From: Geobacteraceae bacterium
Lineage (GTDB): Bacteria > Desulfobacterota > Desulfuromonadia > Desulfuromonadales > BM103
DNA: 64,000 bases
Direction: 5' to 3'
NCBI GenBank assembly: GCA_024641085.1
Contig: JAHEDT010000003.1
Location: forward strand, 1 to 64,000
Position numbers and translations under genes: made by a program. Within the stretch, counting starts at the first letter, position 1; every line of letters starts with the position of its first letter. Positions 53,745 to 62,294 of this stretch are shown piece by piece. The notes under the pieces were generated by a model. The model was given only the letters and a program-made list of their open reading frames with translations, made no database searches and had not been told where the DNA came from.

Positions 53745-55164
53745 GGAAGTGGACCCTCAGGAACTCGTGGAATTCGTTGATCTCTTCGAAAGCAAGCTTC
53801 AAACGACCTTTTTCCATATGATTGAGCTTGGCCAGGGTGATGAAATTGCTCGGTACCTTGCCAGCCTTGATATTCTCCACCTGGCAGCGTAGGCGGAGAA
53901 AAACCAGGAAATTATAACTGGCTTCGAGGTTCTCGGCCAGTTTGCGTTTCAACACGCCCTTCTCGGACAGGGCCTCGATCCGCTCACGGGTGCCTCCGGT
54001 CATGATTCCAGCCTCCATGGCCAGGGCCTTGACCCCCTCGGTGATGGCAAAAATGCCGGCCTTTTTGACATCGAGTTGGCCACGATGCTGATCACTGTGT
54101 TTCACCTTGATGGCGCCGAACAGGCCAAGCGGCGGCCTGAAGCGGTTGACATTGGCAGCCGAGCGCGTCAGGAACATTTTTTCCCGGCTGAAATGTGCGG
54201 CGAGCATTTCCTTGAGACCTTCCTCCAGGCCCGGGTCGCCGGAAATGGTGCGCAGGTCGAAGAACATGCTGCCATTGAGAATATTTTCCGGCCGCGGGTT
54301 GGTCAGCCAATCGTTCAGGGTCTCCTGCCATGCACTGAAACTTCGCCTCCAGAAGGGACTTTTCGCCATGATGCCGCCGGGACAGGCCGGCACGCCAATC
54401 TGGATAAGCCCATCAATTAACTTTTCTGAAAAGGCCTCGATTCTGGATATTTCGTCAGCAGAGAGGTCATCGGCATAAATAATGGCATTATCCTGATCGG
54501 TGGTCAACGTCTGCTCCCGCCGGCCCTCGCTACCGAGAACAATGAAGGCAAAACGTTCAGTCAGGTCAGAGAACTGTTGCACCCGCAACAGAGTGATCCA
54601 GCGCATGAGCAGCTGATCGTTCAAAAGAGCAATCATTGTCACCAGGACGCGCGTGGGGACTCCTGTCCCGACCAGGTGAAGAACCAGCGCCTGGATCTGT
54701 TTGTGCTGCTCCTGCAATTCACTGATCGTCTGAGCTTCTTCTATGTCACGAATAAGCTTTTGGGGAGAATTGGTCCGCAACCGCAGGATATCAGAATCAG
54801 TAATGATACCCGTCAACTTTTGGTTGCCATCAATGACACAGACACGGTGGATATTGTTCTTGGATATGAGATAAAGGGCCTCGAAAATAAAATCATCCTC
54901 ACCGATAGTAATCAAGGGTGTATTCATGATGTCTGCAGCCGTGATGGTCGCGGGATCTATGCCTCTGGCTACAACCTTGTTGCGCAGATCCCGGTCAGTA
55001 ACAATACCGACCGGCTGCGGCCCTTCACAGACCACCATGCTGGATATGCCCTGAGCACTCATCTCTGCCGCAACTTTCAAGATGGGATCTTTCAAGGCAC
55101 ATGTTGCAACAGATTTCCGGCAGTAGTTCTTGACGGGTTGAAACAGGAGATTGATTTCAGGCAT
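53725..55164 (-). CDS. CBS-pair and DUF294 nucleotidyltransferase-like protein
   Basis: The 479-residue cytoplasmic protein has two CBS domains (about 12-125; SMVVCEGPQPVGIVTDRDLR and HRVCVIDGNQKLTGIITDSD), a DUF294 nucleotidyltransferase-like domain (about 140-290) with LGSEGRREQTLTTDQDNAII, which keeps the GlnD-like GSxGRxE...D.D pattern, and a DUF294 C-terminal substrate-binding domain (about 320-475). Such proteins are thought to be nucleotide- or metabolite-sensing signal transducers and in some genomes adjoin an exonuclease or an acetate/solute symporter; neither is here. The ATG at 55164 has AAGGA 7 bases upstream; a TTG at 55179 is the alternative. Confidence 0.9.
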   Translation of the reverse strand: MPEINLLFQPVKNYCRKSVATCALKDPILKVAAEMSAQGISSMVVCEGPQPVGIVTDRDLRNKVVARGIDPATITAADIMNTPLITIGEDDFIFEALYLISKNNIHRVCVIDGNQKLTGIITDSDILRLRTNSPQKLIRDIEEAQTISELQEQHKQIQALVLHLVGTGVPTRVLVTMIALLNDQLLMRWITLLRVQQFSDLTERFAFIVLGSEGRREQTLTTDQDNAIIYADDLSADEISRIEAFSEKLIDGLIQIGVPACPGGIMAKSPFWRRSFSAWQETLNDWLTNPRPENILNGSMFFDLRTISGDPGLEEGLKEMLAAHFSREKMFLTRSAANVNRFRPPLGLFGAIKVKHSDQHRGQLDVKKAGIFAITEGVKALAMEAGIMTGGTRERIEALSEKGVLKRKLAENLEASYNFLVFLRLRCQVENIKAGKVPSNFITLAKLNHMEKGRLKLAFEEINEFHEFLRVHFRVHLLR

Positions 55165-55297
55165 CAGAAAATCCTTCAATGTTGAAGCAGTGTTCAGTAC
55201 CCTCCGGCAAAATTAATATACGCGGCTGTTTGAACAAACTATCGAAATCTATAAGTTTAACATTGTAAGAATTGGCGCCAATTTTTGTAAGACTCAT
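55157..55297 (-). CDS. 46-residue ORF coupled to the CBS-DUF294 gene
   Basis: MSLTKIGANSYNVKLIDF and onward to GFSDA, 46 residues, no membrane helix, one Cys. It has AAGGAG about 11 bases before its ATG and its stop lies 8 bases inside the next gene (TCTGATGCCTGA holds the downstream ATG and this stop), a layout typical of translational coupling. The codons are AT-rich. It matches nothing I recognise. It may be a small protein or a leader ORF whose translation controls the CBS-DUF294 gene. Confidence 0.45.
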   Translation of the reverse strand: MSLTKIGANSYNVKLIDFDSLFKQPRILILPEGTEHCFNIEGFSDA

Positions 55298-55589
55298 CAA
55301 AGGTTTCTTCTCCTTAACGAGGAAGAACCACCAACGGCGATTTTGCAAAACCGGATGTCTTCTGATAATTTTTTTAACTTCTGAAGCAGAGTATTCGGTA
55401 ATTTTAAATCAAGCAAATACGACAGAACTTTATCACATTCCTCTCAGCGATTAACAATGAGATAAATTCTTTTCCACCGAGTACGACATTGATCGCATCA
55501 GTAAGATTTCGTTTCGAAAACGTTTTTAGTTAAAACCTCGTCTACAGAATTTAAGTGATCGGGGCCGTCCGCGCCGGCCGCCGTCCCGC
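55298..55589. other. AT-rich non-coding stretch
   Basis: About 290 strikingly AT-rich bases between the small ORF and the gene remnants. No ORF, RNA gene or terminator recognised. The promoter of the 55157-53010 gene group must lie here. The composition changes abruptly to GC-rich at about 55560. Confidence 0.5.
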
Positions 55590-55800
55590 CTAGCCCCCGC
55601 CGCCCCGGTGCTCGTCGAGCGTCTCCTCGGCGCCGGCCCAGCCGGCCGCCAGCGCCGGGTTCTTCGCCAGCCAGCGCCGCACTACATCGGGCGGTTGCCG
55701 GTTCCAGACGCAGGAAAAGTGCAGGCAGTGGTGGCAGTGGCTGGTGCGCAGGTACCGCACGAAAGTGACCGCCGCCACTGCCTGCCACACCCCCAGCCCG
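55590..55800 (-). pseudogene. 3' remnant of a GC-rich gene for a Cys-rich membrane protein
   Basis: The frame closing at 55590 encodes VWQAVAAVTFVRYLRTSHC, then HCHHCLHFSCVWNRQPPDVV and WLAKNPALAAGWAG. Nearly every third codon base is G or C, a sign of real coding in a high-GC background, unlike the neighbours. It looks like the last helix and cytosolic Cys-rich tail (CxxCxxxxC) of a membrane protein. The 5' part is gone: the frame runs straight into transposase-derived sequence at about 55800. I cannot name the family. Confidence 0.55.
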
Positions 55801-56116
55801 GCCACCAGCAGCTGCAAATGTGGAGGCCAGCCGCCGTAATCGCCGAACGGCTGGACGGCGATGACAGCGGCAAGCTGTCCTGCTTTGGCATCGAGCGCTC
55901 TTTTGAAATAATTAACGAGATGGCGTATTGGCAAAGCTTGCTGAGCAGCTTGCGGTTGTATCTGAAATAGATGCGCAGAGTATCTGACAGGGTGAATACA
56001 TACTATCGGTGCGGGACGGGCGAAAGGATGCAGTTGCGCAGCAACTCACCGAACTGGATGCCCTTCTTGGCGTGACCGCTCGGGCAGATGCAGTGCCCTT
56101 CCAGCTTAAAGGTAGA
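55800..56116 (-). mobile_element. Decayed IS91-type transposase fragment
   Basis: The minus strand encodes CICPSGHAKKGIQFGELLRN and ILSPVPHR, an in-frame TAG (56005-56003), then YVFTLSDTLRIYFRYNRKLL SKLCQ, and after a frame change AAVIAVQPFGDYGG and PPHLQLLVAG. In order and spacing this follows the zinc-finger/Y2 transposases of IS91-like elements as I recall them (CPSCHxKR..FGEWL, VPHRQYVFT.PK.LR.YFRYDRKLL, V.IQTFGD...HPHLHALV). The stop is one C-to-T change from the expected Gln codon. The N-terminus, the catalytic C-terminus and both ends are missing, so it is dead. Confidence 0.75.
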
Positions 56117-56132
56117 TTATCATGCGGCCCAC

Positions 56133-56174
56133 TTGCAAAAATAATCAGGGCTGCCTCTTGCGAGACAGCCCTGA
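56133..56174 (-). terminator. Intrinsic terminator after acnB
   Basis: TCAGGGCTG (56145-56153) pairs with CAGCCCTGA (56166-56174), extended inward by CTC/GAG, with a short loop. On the minus strand it is followed by TTATTTTTG. It lies about 50 bases after the acnB stop and is a clear Rho-independent terminator. Confidence 0.88.
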
Positions 56175-56223
56175 CGACCTGCTGTATTTAACCTGGTAAT
56201 CAGCCTGTTAATGCTGATGTCAA

Positions 56224-58755
56224 TTACTTGTAACCGGCCATCTCATCAAACTGCAGGTACTGGTAGATGGCGTCCTTCTTCGGTGCAACCTTCTCCTTGT
56301 AGACCGCCAGGTATTCTGCCGGGGTCGGCAGCTTGCCGAGGTTGGTGGTCACCGCACCGAGTTCTGCGGAACCGAGATAGACTCTGGCACCGTTGCCGAT
56401 GCGGTCGTCGAAGTTGCGGGTCGAGGTTGAGAACATGTTGACACCGTCGGGCACGCGGGCCTGGTTACCCATGCACAGCGAGCAGCCGGCAATCTCGAGA
56501 CGGGCGCCCATGGCGCTGTAGACCGAGAAGACCGCTTCATCCTTGAGCTTGTCCTGGTCCATGCGGGTCGGCGGGCAGATCCAAGTGCGCACAGCCGGAT
56601 TGAACTTCTGACCACGCCAGATTTCTGCCGCGGCGCGGAAGTGACCGATGTTGGTCATGCACGAACCGAGGAAGACATCCTGGATCGGCGTGCCGGCCAC
56701 CTCGCTGAGCAGTTTGACATCGTCAGGATCGTTCGGACAAGCGAGGATCGGCTCAGTGATCTCGGCCAGGTCGATCTCGATCACTGCGGCATACTCTGCG
56801 TTGCTGTCGGCTTTGAGAAGCTTGGGAGCCTTCAGCCACTCTTTGACCGCGTCGATACGGGTGCGCAGCGTCTGCGGGTCCTGGTAGCCCTCTGCGATCA
56901 TCTTCTCCATCAGGGCGATGTTGGAGCGCAGGTAGATACAAACGCTCTCTTCGGAGAGCTGGATGCAGCCGGCGGCCGCCGAGCGCTCGGCGGCCGCGTC
57001 GGTCAATTCAAAAGCCTGCTCGACCGAGAGGGCCGGTAGTCCTTCCATCTCGAGGATACGGCCGTTGAAGATATTGACCTTGTTCTTTTTCGGCACGGTC
57101 AGGTGGCCCTGCTTGATCGCCCAGTAGGGAATGGCATTGACCGCATCGCGCAGGGTGATCCCTTCGTTGAACTCGCCCTTGAAGCGCACCAGAACCGATT
57201 CGGGCATATCGAGCGGCATAAAGCCCATGGCGCCGGCAAAGGCGACCAGCCCCGAACCGGCCGGGAAGCTGATGCCAATCGGGAAACGGGTATGAGAATC
57301 GCCGCCGGTGCCGACCGTGTCGGGGAGCAGCAGGCGATTCAGCCACGAATGGATGACACCGTCACCGGGGCGCAGGGCAACCCCGCCGCGTTCGGCGATG
57401 AAGCCGGGCAGGTTCTTGTGCATCTTGACGTCGGCCGGCTTCGGATAGGCAGCGGTATGACAGAAGGATTGCATGAACATCGGCGAGAGGAACTTGAGAC
57501 AGGCCAATTCCTTGAGCTCGTCGGCGGTCATCGGCCCGGTGGTGTCCTGGGAACCAACGGTGGTCATCTTCGGCTCGCAGGCGGTGCCGGGCAGGATACC
57601 ATCGACGCCGCAGGCCCTGCCGACCATCTTCTGTGCCAGTGAGTAGTGCTGGCCAGCTTCCGGTACCGGGTTGACCGGCAGGGTGAAGATTTCGGTGGCT
57701 GGCAGTCCGAGGGCGGCGCGGGCCTTGTCGGTCAGAGCGCGGCCGATGATCAGCGGGATGCGGCCACCGGCTCGGAACTCGTCGGGGACGGTGTTCGGGC
57801 TGATGCCGAAGGTGGTCAGCAGCTTGCCGGCTTCGTCAGTGACTTCGCCCTTCTTGGTGTTGATGACGATCACGTCGCCGGTATTGAACGCGGTAACGTC
57901 CATCTTTAGGGGCAGGGCACCTGAATCCTGGGCCGTATTGAAGAAGATCGGGGCGATGACGCCGCCGATGATCACGCCGCCGGTCTTCTTGTTGGGAACG
58001 GCCGGAATCTCGTTGCCGATGTGCCAGAGCACCGAGTTGCAGGCCGACTTGCGGCTTGAACCGGTGCCGACCACGTCGCCGACAAAGGCGACCTGGTAGC
58101 CGTCGGCGCGGAACTTGGCGATGTCTGTGTTGCCAGCTGGGAAGCGGGTCTTGCCCATGGCCAGAGCGTGCAGTGGGATGTCGGGGCGGCTCCAGGCGTC
58201 GCCAGCCGGGGAGAAGTCGTCGGTATTGATCTCGCCGTCCACCTTGTAGACCTTGACCTTGATGGCTTCGGGTATCGCCGGCTTGTCGGTGAACCATTCG
58301 GCATCGGCCCACGATTTGATCACCTGCTTGGCAGCGGCGTTGCTCTTGGAGAGAGCCAGGACCTCATCAAAGCCATCGTAAACCAGTGTGATGCCGGACA
58401 GCGCGCGCGCAGCATCGTCGGCCAGGTCAGCAACCTTGAGAGCCTCGATCAGGGGCTTGACGTTGTAGCCACCAATCATGGTCCCGAGAATTTGCACGGC
58501 TTTCTTCTTGTCGATCAGCGGCGACTGCTTGCTACCCTTGAGAATCTCCGCCAGGAATCCGGCCTTGACTTCGGCTGCCGGGTCGACACCAGGTGAAACC
58601 CGCTCGGTAAAGAGGTTGACCAGGAATTTTTCCTTGCCGGCAGGCGGGTCCTGCAGCAGTCCGCAAAGCCCTGCCGTCTGCTCTGGGCTAAGTGGCAGGG
58701 CTGGGATCCCTTGGGAATTCCGCTCTTTTTCATGCATCAGATAAGTTTCGATCAT
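56224..58755 (-). CDS. acnB: Aconitate hydratase B (bifunctional with 2-methylisocitrate dehydratase)
   Basis: AcnB isomerises citrate and isocitrate in the TCA cycle and can act on 2-methylisocitrate. The 843-residue protein has the AcnB-specific N-terminal HEAT-like domain (about 1-160, ending in GGYNVKPLIEAL), the swivel domain (about 165-380, VYKVDGEINTDDFSPAGDAW; GTGSSRKSACNSVLW) and the catalytic core. The [4Fe-4S] cysteines lie in FLGSCMTNIGHF and AGCSLCMGNQARV. GGAGGAGAG directly before the ATG is a strong ribosome-binding site. It is monocistronic, with its own promoter and terminator. Confidence 0.97.
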   Translation of the reverse strand: MIETYLMHEKERNSQGIPALPLSPEQTAGLCGLLQDPPAGKEKFLVNLFTERVSPGVDPAAEVKAGFLAEILKGSKQSPLIDKKKAVQILGTMIGGYNVKPLIEALKVADLADDAARALSGITLVYDGFDEVLALSKSNAAAKQVIKSWADAEWFTDKPAIPEAIKVKVYKVDGEINTDDFSPAGDAWSRPDIPLHALAMGKTRFPAGNTDIAKFRADGYQVAFVGDVVGTGSSRKSACNSVLWHIGNEIPAVPNKKTGGVIIGGVIAPIFFNTAQDSGALPLKMDVTAFNTGDVIVINTKKGEVTDEAGKLLTTFGISPNTVPDEFRAGGRIPLIIGRALTDKARAALGLPATEIFTLPVNPVPEAGQHYSLAQKMVGRACGVDGILPGTACEPKMTTVGSQDTTGPMTADELKELACLKFLSPMFMQSFCHTAAYPKPADVKMHKNLPGFIAERGGVALRPGDGVIHSWLNRLLLPDTVGTGGDSHTRFPIGISFPAGSGLVAFAGAMGFMPLDMPESVLVRFKGEFNEGITLRDAVNAIPYWAIKQGHLTVPKKNKVNIFNGRILEMEGLPALSVEQAFELTDAAAERSAAAGCIQLSEESVCIYLRSNIALMEKMIAEGYQDPQTLRTRIDAVKEWLKAPKLLKADSNAEYAAVIEIDLAEITEPILACPNDPDDVKLLSEVAGTPIQDVFLGSCMTNIGHFRAAAEIWRGQKFNPAVRTWICPPTRMDQDKLKDEAVFSVYSAMGARLEIAGCSLCMGNQARVPDGVNMFSTSTRNFDDRIGNGARVYLGSAELGAVTTNLGKLPTPAEYLAVYKEKVAPKKDAIYQYLQFDEMAGYK

Positions 58756-58836
58756 CTCTCTCCTCCATCCAAGTTGTTGGCAGGCGATAAGATTCCGCCG
58801 CAGATTACAGTCTGTTTGTTCTCACGAATCACAGGT

Positions 58837-58853
58837 GGTTTCGTGCTGAAACC
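58837..58853. promoter_or_regulatory. Operator-like dyad at the acnB transcription start
   Basis: GGTTTCGTGCTGAAACC is a 6-bp dyad with a 5-base centre, placed just downstream of the predicted acnB -10, where transcription should begin. A neighbouring symmetric ATACTGTAT overlaps the -10 itself. A repressor of a TCA gene could bind here, or the dyad may form a 5'-end hairpin. Confidence 0.4.
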
Positions 58854-58858
58854 TGCAT

Positions 58859-58887
58859 ACTGTATACGATTTAAAGGCCTTCGTCAA
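58859..58887 (-). promoter_or_regulatory. Sigma-70-type promoter of acnB
   Basis: On the minus strand TTGACG (58887-58882) and TACAGT (58864-58859) are separated by 17 bases, about 104 bases upstream of the acnB ATG. The -35 matches consensus at five of six positions and the -10 at four. Confidence 0.6.
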
Positions 58888-59046
58888 CGTTCATGCCAGG
58901 CAAATCTGAGAGCATTTAAAACGTTATTTTTGGTCAGCCAGGAAGGTCTTTTCACTTCAAAACAAGGCCTGCCCCGGACTATTTACCGTGACATATTGTG
59001 ACACAGGACGGGGCTTTACTGGATGTCATCATCCAAGGAGGAGAAC

Positions 59047-59265
59047 ATGTTTGAGATTGTGATGTTGTTTGCTTTCGTGTACGCAGTCACCTGCCCATTC
59101 TTACCCGCCAAGCCTCCTGAAGAAAGGCTTCCGGCGGAAGGGGCCGACTCTCCGGACCACAAGGGGACCAATCGTTCACTGCTGGTGGGATCAGCACATC
59201 GAGACAGAACACAGCCCCGGGGAAAACTGACAAGTCGAAGCTTTAAACGTGCTCATGCGGCCTAG
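59047..59265 (+). CDS. Small ORF, possible single-helix membrane protein
   Basis: A 72-residue ORF with an excellent ribosome-binding site (AAGGAGGAGAAC before the ATG). MFEIVMLFAFVYAVTCPFLP could be a short membrane helix or signal; the rest is polar and low in structure (HRDRTQPRGKLTSRSFKRAH). It matches nothing I know. Its stop lies across the stop of the convergent sensor kinase gene (CTAG shared at 59262-59265). The strong ribosome-binding site argues for translation; the composition of the tail argues caution. Confidence 0.45.
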   Translation: MFEIVMLFAFVYAVTCPFLPAKPPEERLPAEGADSPDHKGTNRSLLVGSAHRDRTQPRGKLTSRSFKRAHAA

Positions 59266-62219
59266 GTTGATCCGTCAAGCGGCAGCCACATTAGGACAGT
59301 TGTGCCCACGCCGACTTCGCTGTGATACTTGACACCGCCGCCATGCCCCTCCAGAACGTTCTTAATGATTGGCACGCCGAGGCCGACACCGAAGGTCTTG
59401 GTACTGAACATTGGTTCAAAAATGCGCGCCAGGGTCTCTTTGCTCATGCCCGGCCCATTGTCACTGACGGTGATCTCGTAGCGTTCATCACCTGTCCGGC
59501 TGAGAATTTCCAATGTTCCAACCCTGCCGGGGACCTCATCAAATGCCTGCAAGGCATTTGTAATCACATTGATCATGACCCTGCGCAAACGCTCGGGATC
59601 CGCCGGGACGACGGTATGCGAGTCTAGCTCCCAATGGAGCTGGACCTCGTCCGGGATGGAAAATTCGCCGAGTAGTTCTGCCAGCCAGGGGCCGATATCG
59701 AGCGGCTCTTTCTGAATCGTGCGCTGTCTGGAAAAATCGAGCAGTTCGCTGATGATATTGTCACAGCGTTCAACATTCCGCTCGGCAAGTTTCAGAGGCC
59801 TTGCAAGGTGGACATGCTCTTCACCCTTCAACGACTCCTTGAGGAGATAGAGAGAGTTCGCGACCGTACCGAGCGGATTGCGGATTTCGTGACTGACCGT
59901 GGCGGTCAACTGACCGAGCACCGCAAGCCTTTCCTTCTGTACGAGTTCCTGCTGGGCGGCCTGCAACTGCTCAGTACGCTCCCGAACAAGCTCCTCAAGT
60001 TGAGCACGGTATTTTGCCAGCTCGCTCTCCGCAATTTTGCGGGCAGATATGTCCTGAACCATGGAGATGACCCCGATGGTCTCTCCGGAGAGATCATGCA
60101 CCGGGGTATTATACCATTCGCAGGTGATCAGCTTGCCACCCTTGGTCATGTTGTCATTCATACCGTGAGCAGATTTATCTCCCGCCTTCAGCTTGGCCCA
60201 GACCGGGTCGAACTCCCCCCGGGCCAGTTCGGGAACAATCGTGTCGTATGGCCCCTGGCCAAGCATTTCGGCCTCGGTGAAACCGAAGATGGCCTCGGCT
60301 GCCGGATTCCACATATTGACAGTGAACTCAGGTGACCAGAAGATACACCCCAGCGGCATGCGGTCGATCAGCAAGGTCAACCTTTCGTTGGCCTCGCGGA
60401 TTTTCTCCGCGGCATTCCTGCGCTCGGAGATGTCTCTGACTGCAGCAAGAATTCGCTGCTGGTTGCCGACCATTGCGCTACGCAGTTTGACTTCTGCCCA
60501 GAAAAGATCGCCGTTCGCCTTGCGCGCTCGCCATTCGTAAGAAGCTCCTCCGGTTTCTTGCGCCTCCTTGAACTTAAGCAAGACCTTCTCCCGGGTCGTG
60601 GAATCATGTCCCGGACTGAATTGCACGAGTCCTCCGGATAAGGCTTGCTCGTAAGTACATGCAAACATTTTCAACGTTGCCTGGTTGACATCGATGACAC
60701 GCCCACTCACCGCGTCATGGATCAAGAGGGCGTCGCTGGTGGCATTGAAAATTTCCCGGTAATTCTGTTCACTGCGGCTCAATTCGTTGAGCAGCTCCTT
60801 CTGCACGGTCACGTCAAGCATAACCCCGAGCAGACGCACCGGTCGATCATTCTCAACCACGACAGTGACCAGGTTGTGCATCCAGACAATTCGTCCGTCT
60901 GCGGTAAGCATTCGGTACTCGAAGTCGTGGTCTTGATGCTTTTCCGACATCATCCGGCAATAAGCCTCGGCTTGCTGTATATCTTCCGGATGCGTCTTAT
61001 GCTCCCAGAAACCAGCATCCGTATACCAGTCATGGATAGGAAAACCGAGCAGGATCTCAGCCTGCCTGCTGACGAACATGAAACGGAGCGAGGGATACTC
61101 CATCTCCCAGACAATCCCGTCGATAGAATTGACCAGGTCGCGGAACCGTTGTTCATTAGTGATAATTGACTCTTCGCGAACCTTGATAGCGTGGGACATA
61201 TTGGTAATCTGGTTGGCCAGGGCGTCGATTTCCGAAAAACCGGAAGGTCGCAAGGCAAATTCGTAGTGACCGCCAGCAATCTGCCCGGCACGATGACCAA
61301 GGACGGTCAGCGGTTGGATCAGTCGACGGACGTTCAGAATGGCAATAATGGCGCCCAGTAGAATCGCCATGATCATGACCCCGATCAGGAGATGGCGCAT
61401 GTTATCGATCGGCGCAAGCATATTGCTCATATTGAGACCGACCCAGACGACCCACTCAGAGTTGGGAATATGGGCCACACTTTCAAGATAGTACTTTGCC
61501 CCCTCAATGAACTCCTGGGTTGTCTCCTGGCCTTCAAGGGCCAGGGTAAAGGCGGGGTGGTCAGAGAAATTGACATGCTGAATCTCTTCCGAAACATTCG
61601 AGGCGACCAACACCCCTGCGGAGTCGAGAATCGTTGCTTCGACACCACCGTAAAGGGCGGACCGCTGGAGGATTCTGCCAAGACTTCTAACGCGGACATC
61701 CGCCAAAAGGTAACCCTGCTGCACAGGCACGCCAACGGCAATTGACGATTCCCCCGTGCCCGTGGACAAGAAAGTGCTGCTCCAGGTTGACTGCTGAATC
61801 TTGCCGCCTTCATAAAACAACCGATAGCCAGGAAGGTCCAGCCTGGACTGTGCCCGACGATTGTCCATGAGACTGCTGTGCATGACCTTGCGATCAGCAT
61901 CAAGATGATAAATCGCTTCAATAAAGAGCGAGTTTTTCACCACGCCGGCGAGATAGGTATCCACGCTGGCAGACCGCAACACCTCAGCGGCCGAGATCGT
62001 CTCTTCGACCAGCTGCAGATCAACATACACTTCGTCAAGAAAGGCTTTGACCTCCTCGGCGATACTCTTGGCCCGCATCATGTTGCGTTCGCGGACGCCA
62101 TCGAGCTGGTAATTGAATATCAACTGAATGTTGAGCAGGCCCAGGAACAGGACAGGAACAGAGGCGACCAGAAGGAAGTTGAAGGTCAAGGCGCGTTTAA
62201 GGGAAGAGAGCAAAGGCAT
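59262..62219 (-). CDS. Cache-HAMP-triple PAS sensor histidine kinase
   Basis: A 985-residue membrane kinase. A first helix (NFLLVASVPVLFLGLLNIQL), a large extracytoplasmic Cache-like sensor domain (about 40-275), a second helix (LLIGVMIMAILLGAIIAIL) and HAMP (about 298-350) lead into three PAS/PAC domains (about 360-485, 490-605, 625-740), a coiled coil, HisKA with ATVSHEIRNPLGTVANS and HATPase with INVITNALQAFDEVPG, VSDNGPGMSKETLARIFEPM and FGVGLGVPIIKNVLEGHGG. It lies 75 bases after a single-domain response regulator gene on the same strand, its likely partner. The stimulus is unknown; Cache domains often bind small organic ligands. Confidence 0.92.
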   Translation of the reverse strand: MPLLSSLKRALTFNFLLVASVPVLFLGLLNIQLIFNYQLDGVRERNMMRAKSIAEEVKAFLDEVYVDLQLVEETISAAEVLRSASVDTYLAGVVKNSLFIEAIYHLDADRKVMHSSLMDNRRAQSRLDLPGYRLFYEGGKIQQSTWSSTFLSTGTGESSIAVGVPVQQGYLLADVRVRSLGRILQRSALYGGVEATILDSAGVLVASNVSEEIQHVNFSDHPAFTLALEGQETTQEFIEGAKYYLESVAHIPNSEWVVWVGLNMSNMLAPIDNMRHLLIGVMIMAILLGAIIAILNVRRLIQPLTVLGHRAGQIAGGHYEFALRPSGFSEIDALANQITNMSHAIKVREESIITNEQRFRDLVNSIDGIVWEMEYPSLRFMFVSRQAEILLGFPIHDWYTDAGFWEHKTHPEDIQQAEAYCRMMSEKHQDHDFEYRMLTADGRIVWMHNLVTVVVENDRPVRLLGVMLDVTVQKELLNELSRSEQNYREIFNATSDALLIHDAVSGRVIDVNQATLKMFACTYEQALSGGLVQFSPGHDSTTREKVLLKFKEAQETGGASYEWRARKANGDLFWAEVKLRSAMVGNQQRILAAVRDISERRNAAEKIREANERLTLLIDRMPLGCIFWSPEFTVNMWNPAAEAIFGFTEAEMLGQGPYDTIVPELARGEFDPVWAKLKAGDKSAHGMNDNMTKGGKLITCEWYNTPVHDLSGETIGVISMVQDISARKIAESELAKYRAQLEELVRERTEQLQAAQQELVQKERLAVLGQLTATVSHEIRNPLGTVANSLYLLKESLKGEEHVHLARPLKLAERNVERCDNIISELLDFSRQRTIQKEPLDIGPWLAELLGEFSIPDEVQLHWELDSHTVVPADPERLRRVMINVITNALQAFDEVPGRVGTLEILSRTGDERYEITVSDNGPGMSKETLARIFEPMFSTKTFGVGLGVPIIKNVLEGHGGGVKYHSEVGVGTTVLMWLPLDGST

Positions 62220-62294
62220 GGCAGTCGATCAACCCGTCTATCATTACAAGTAAAACAATCGAGATAGGCCCTGCAGAAGCTGCGGCTCAAAAAT

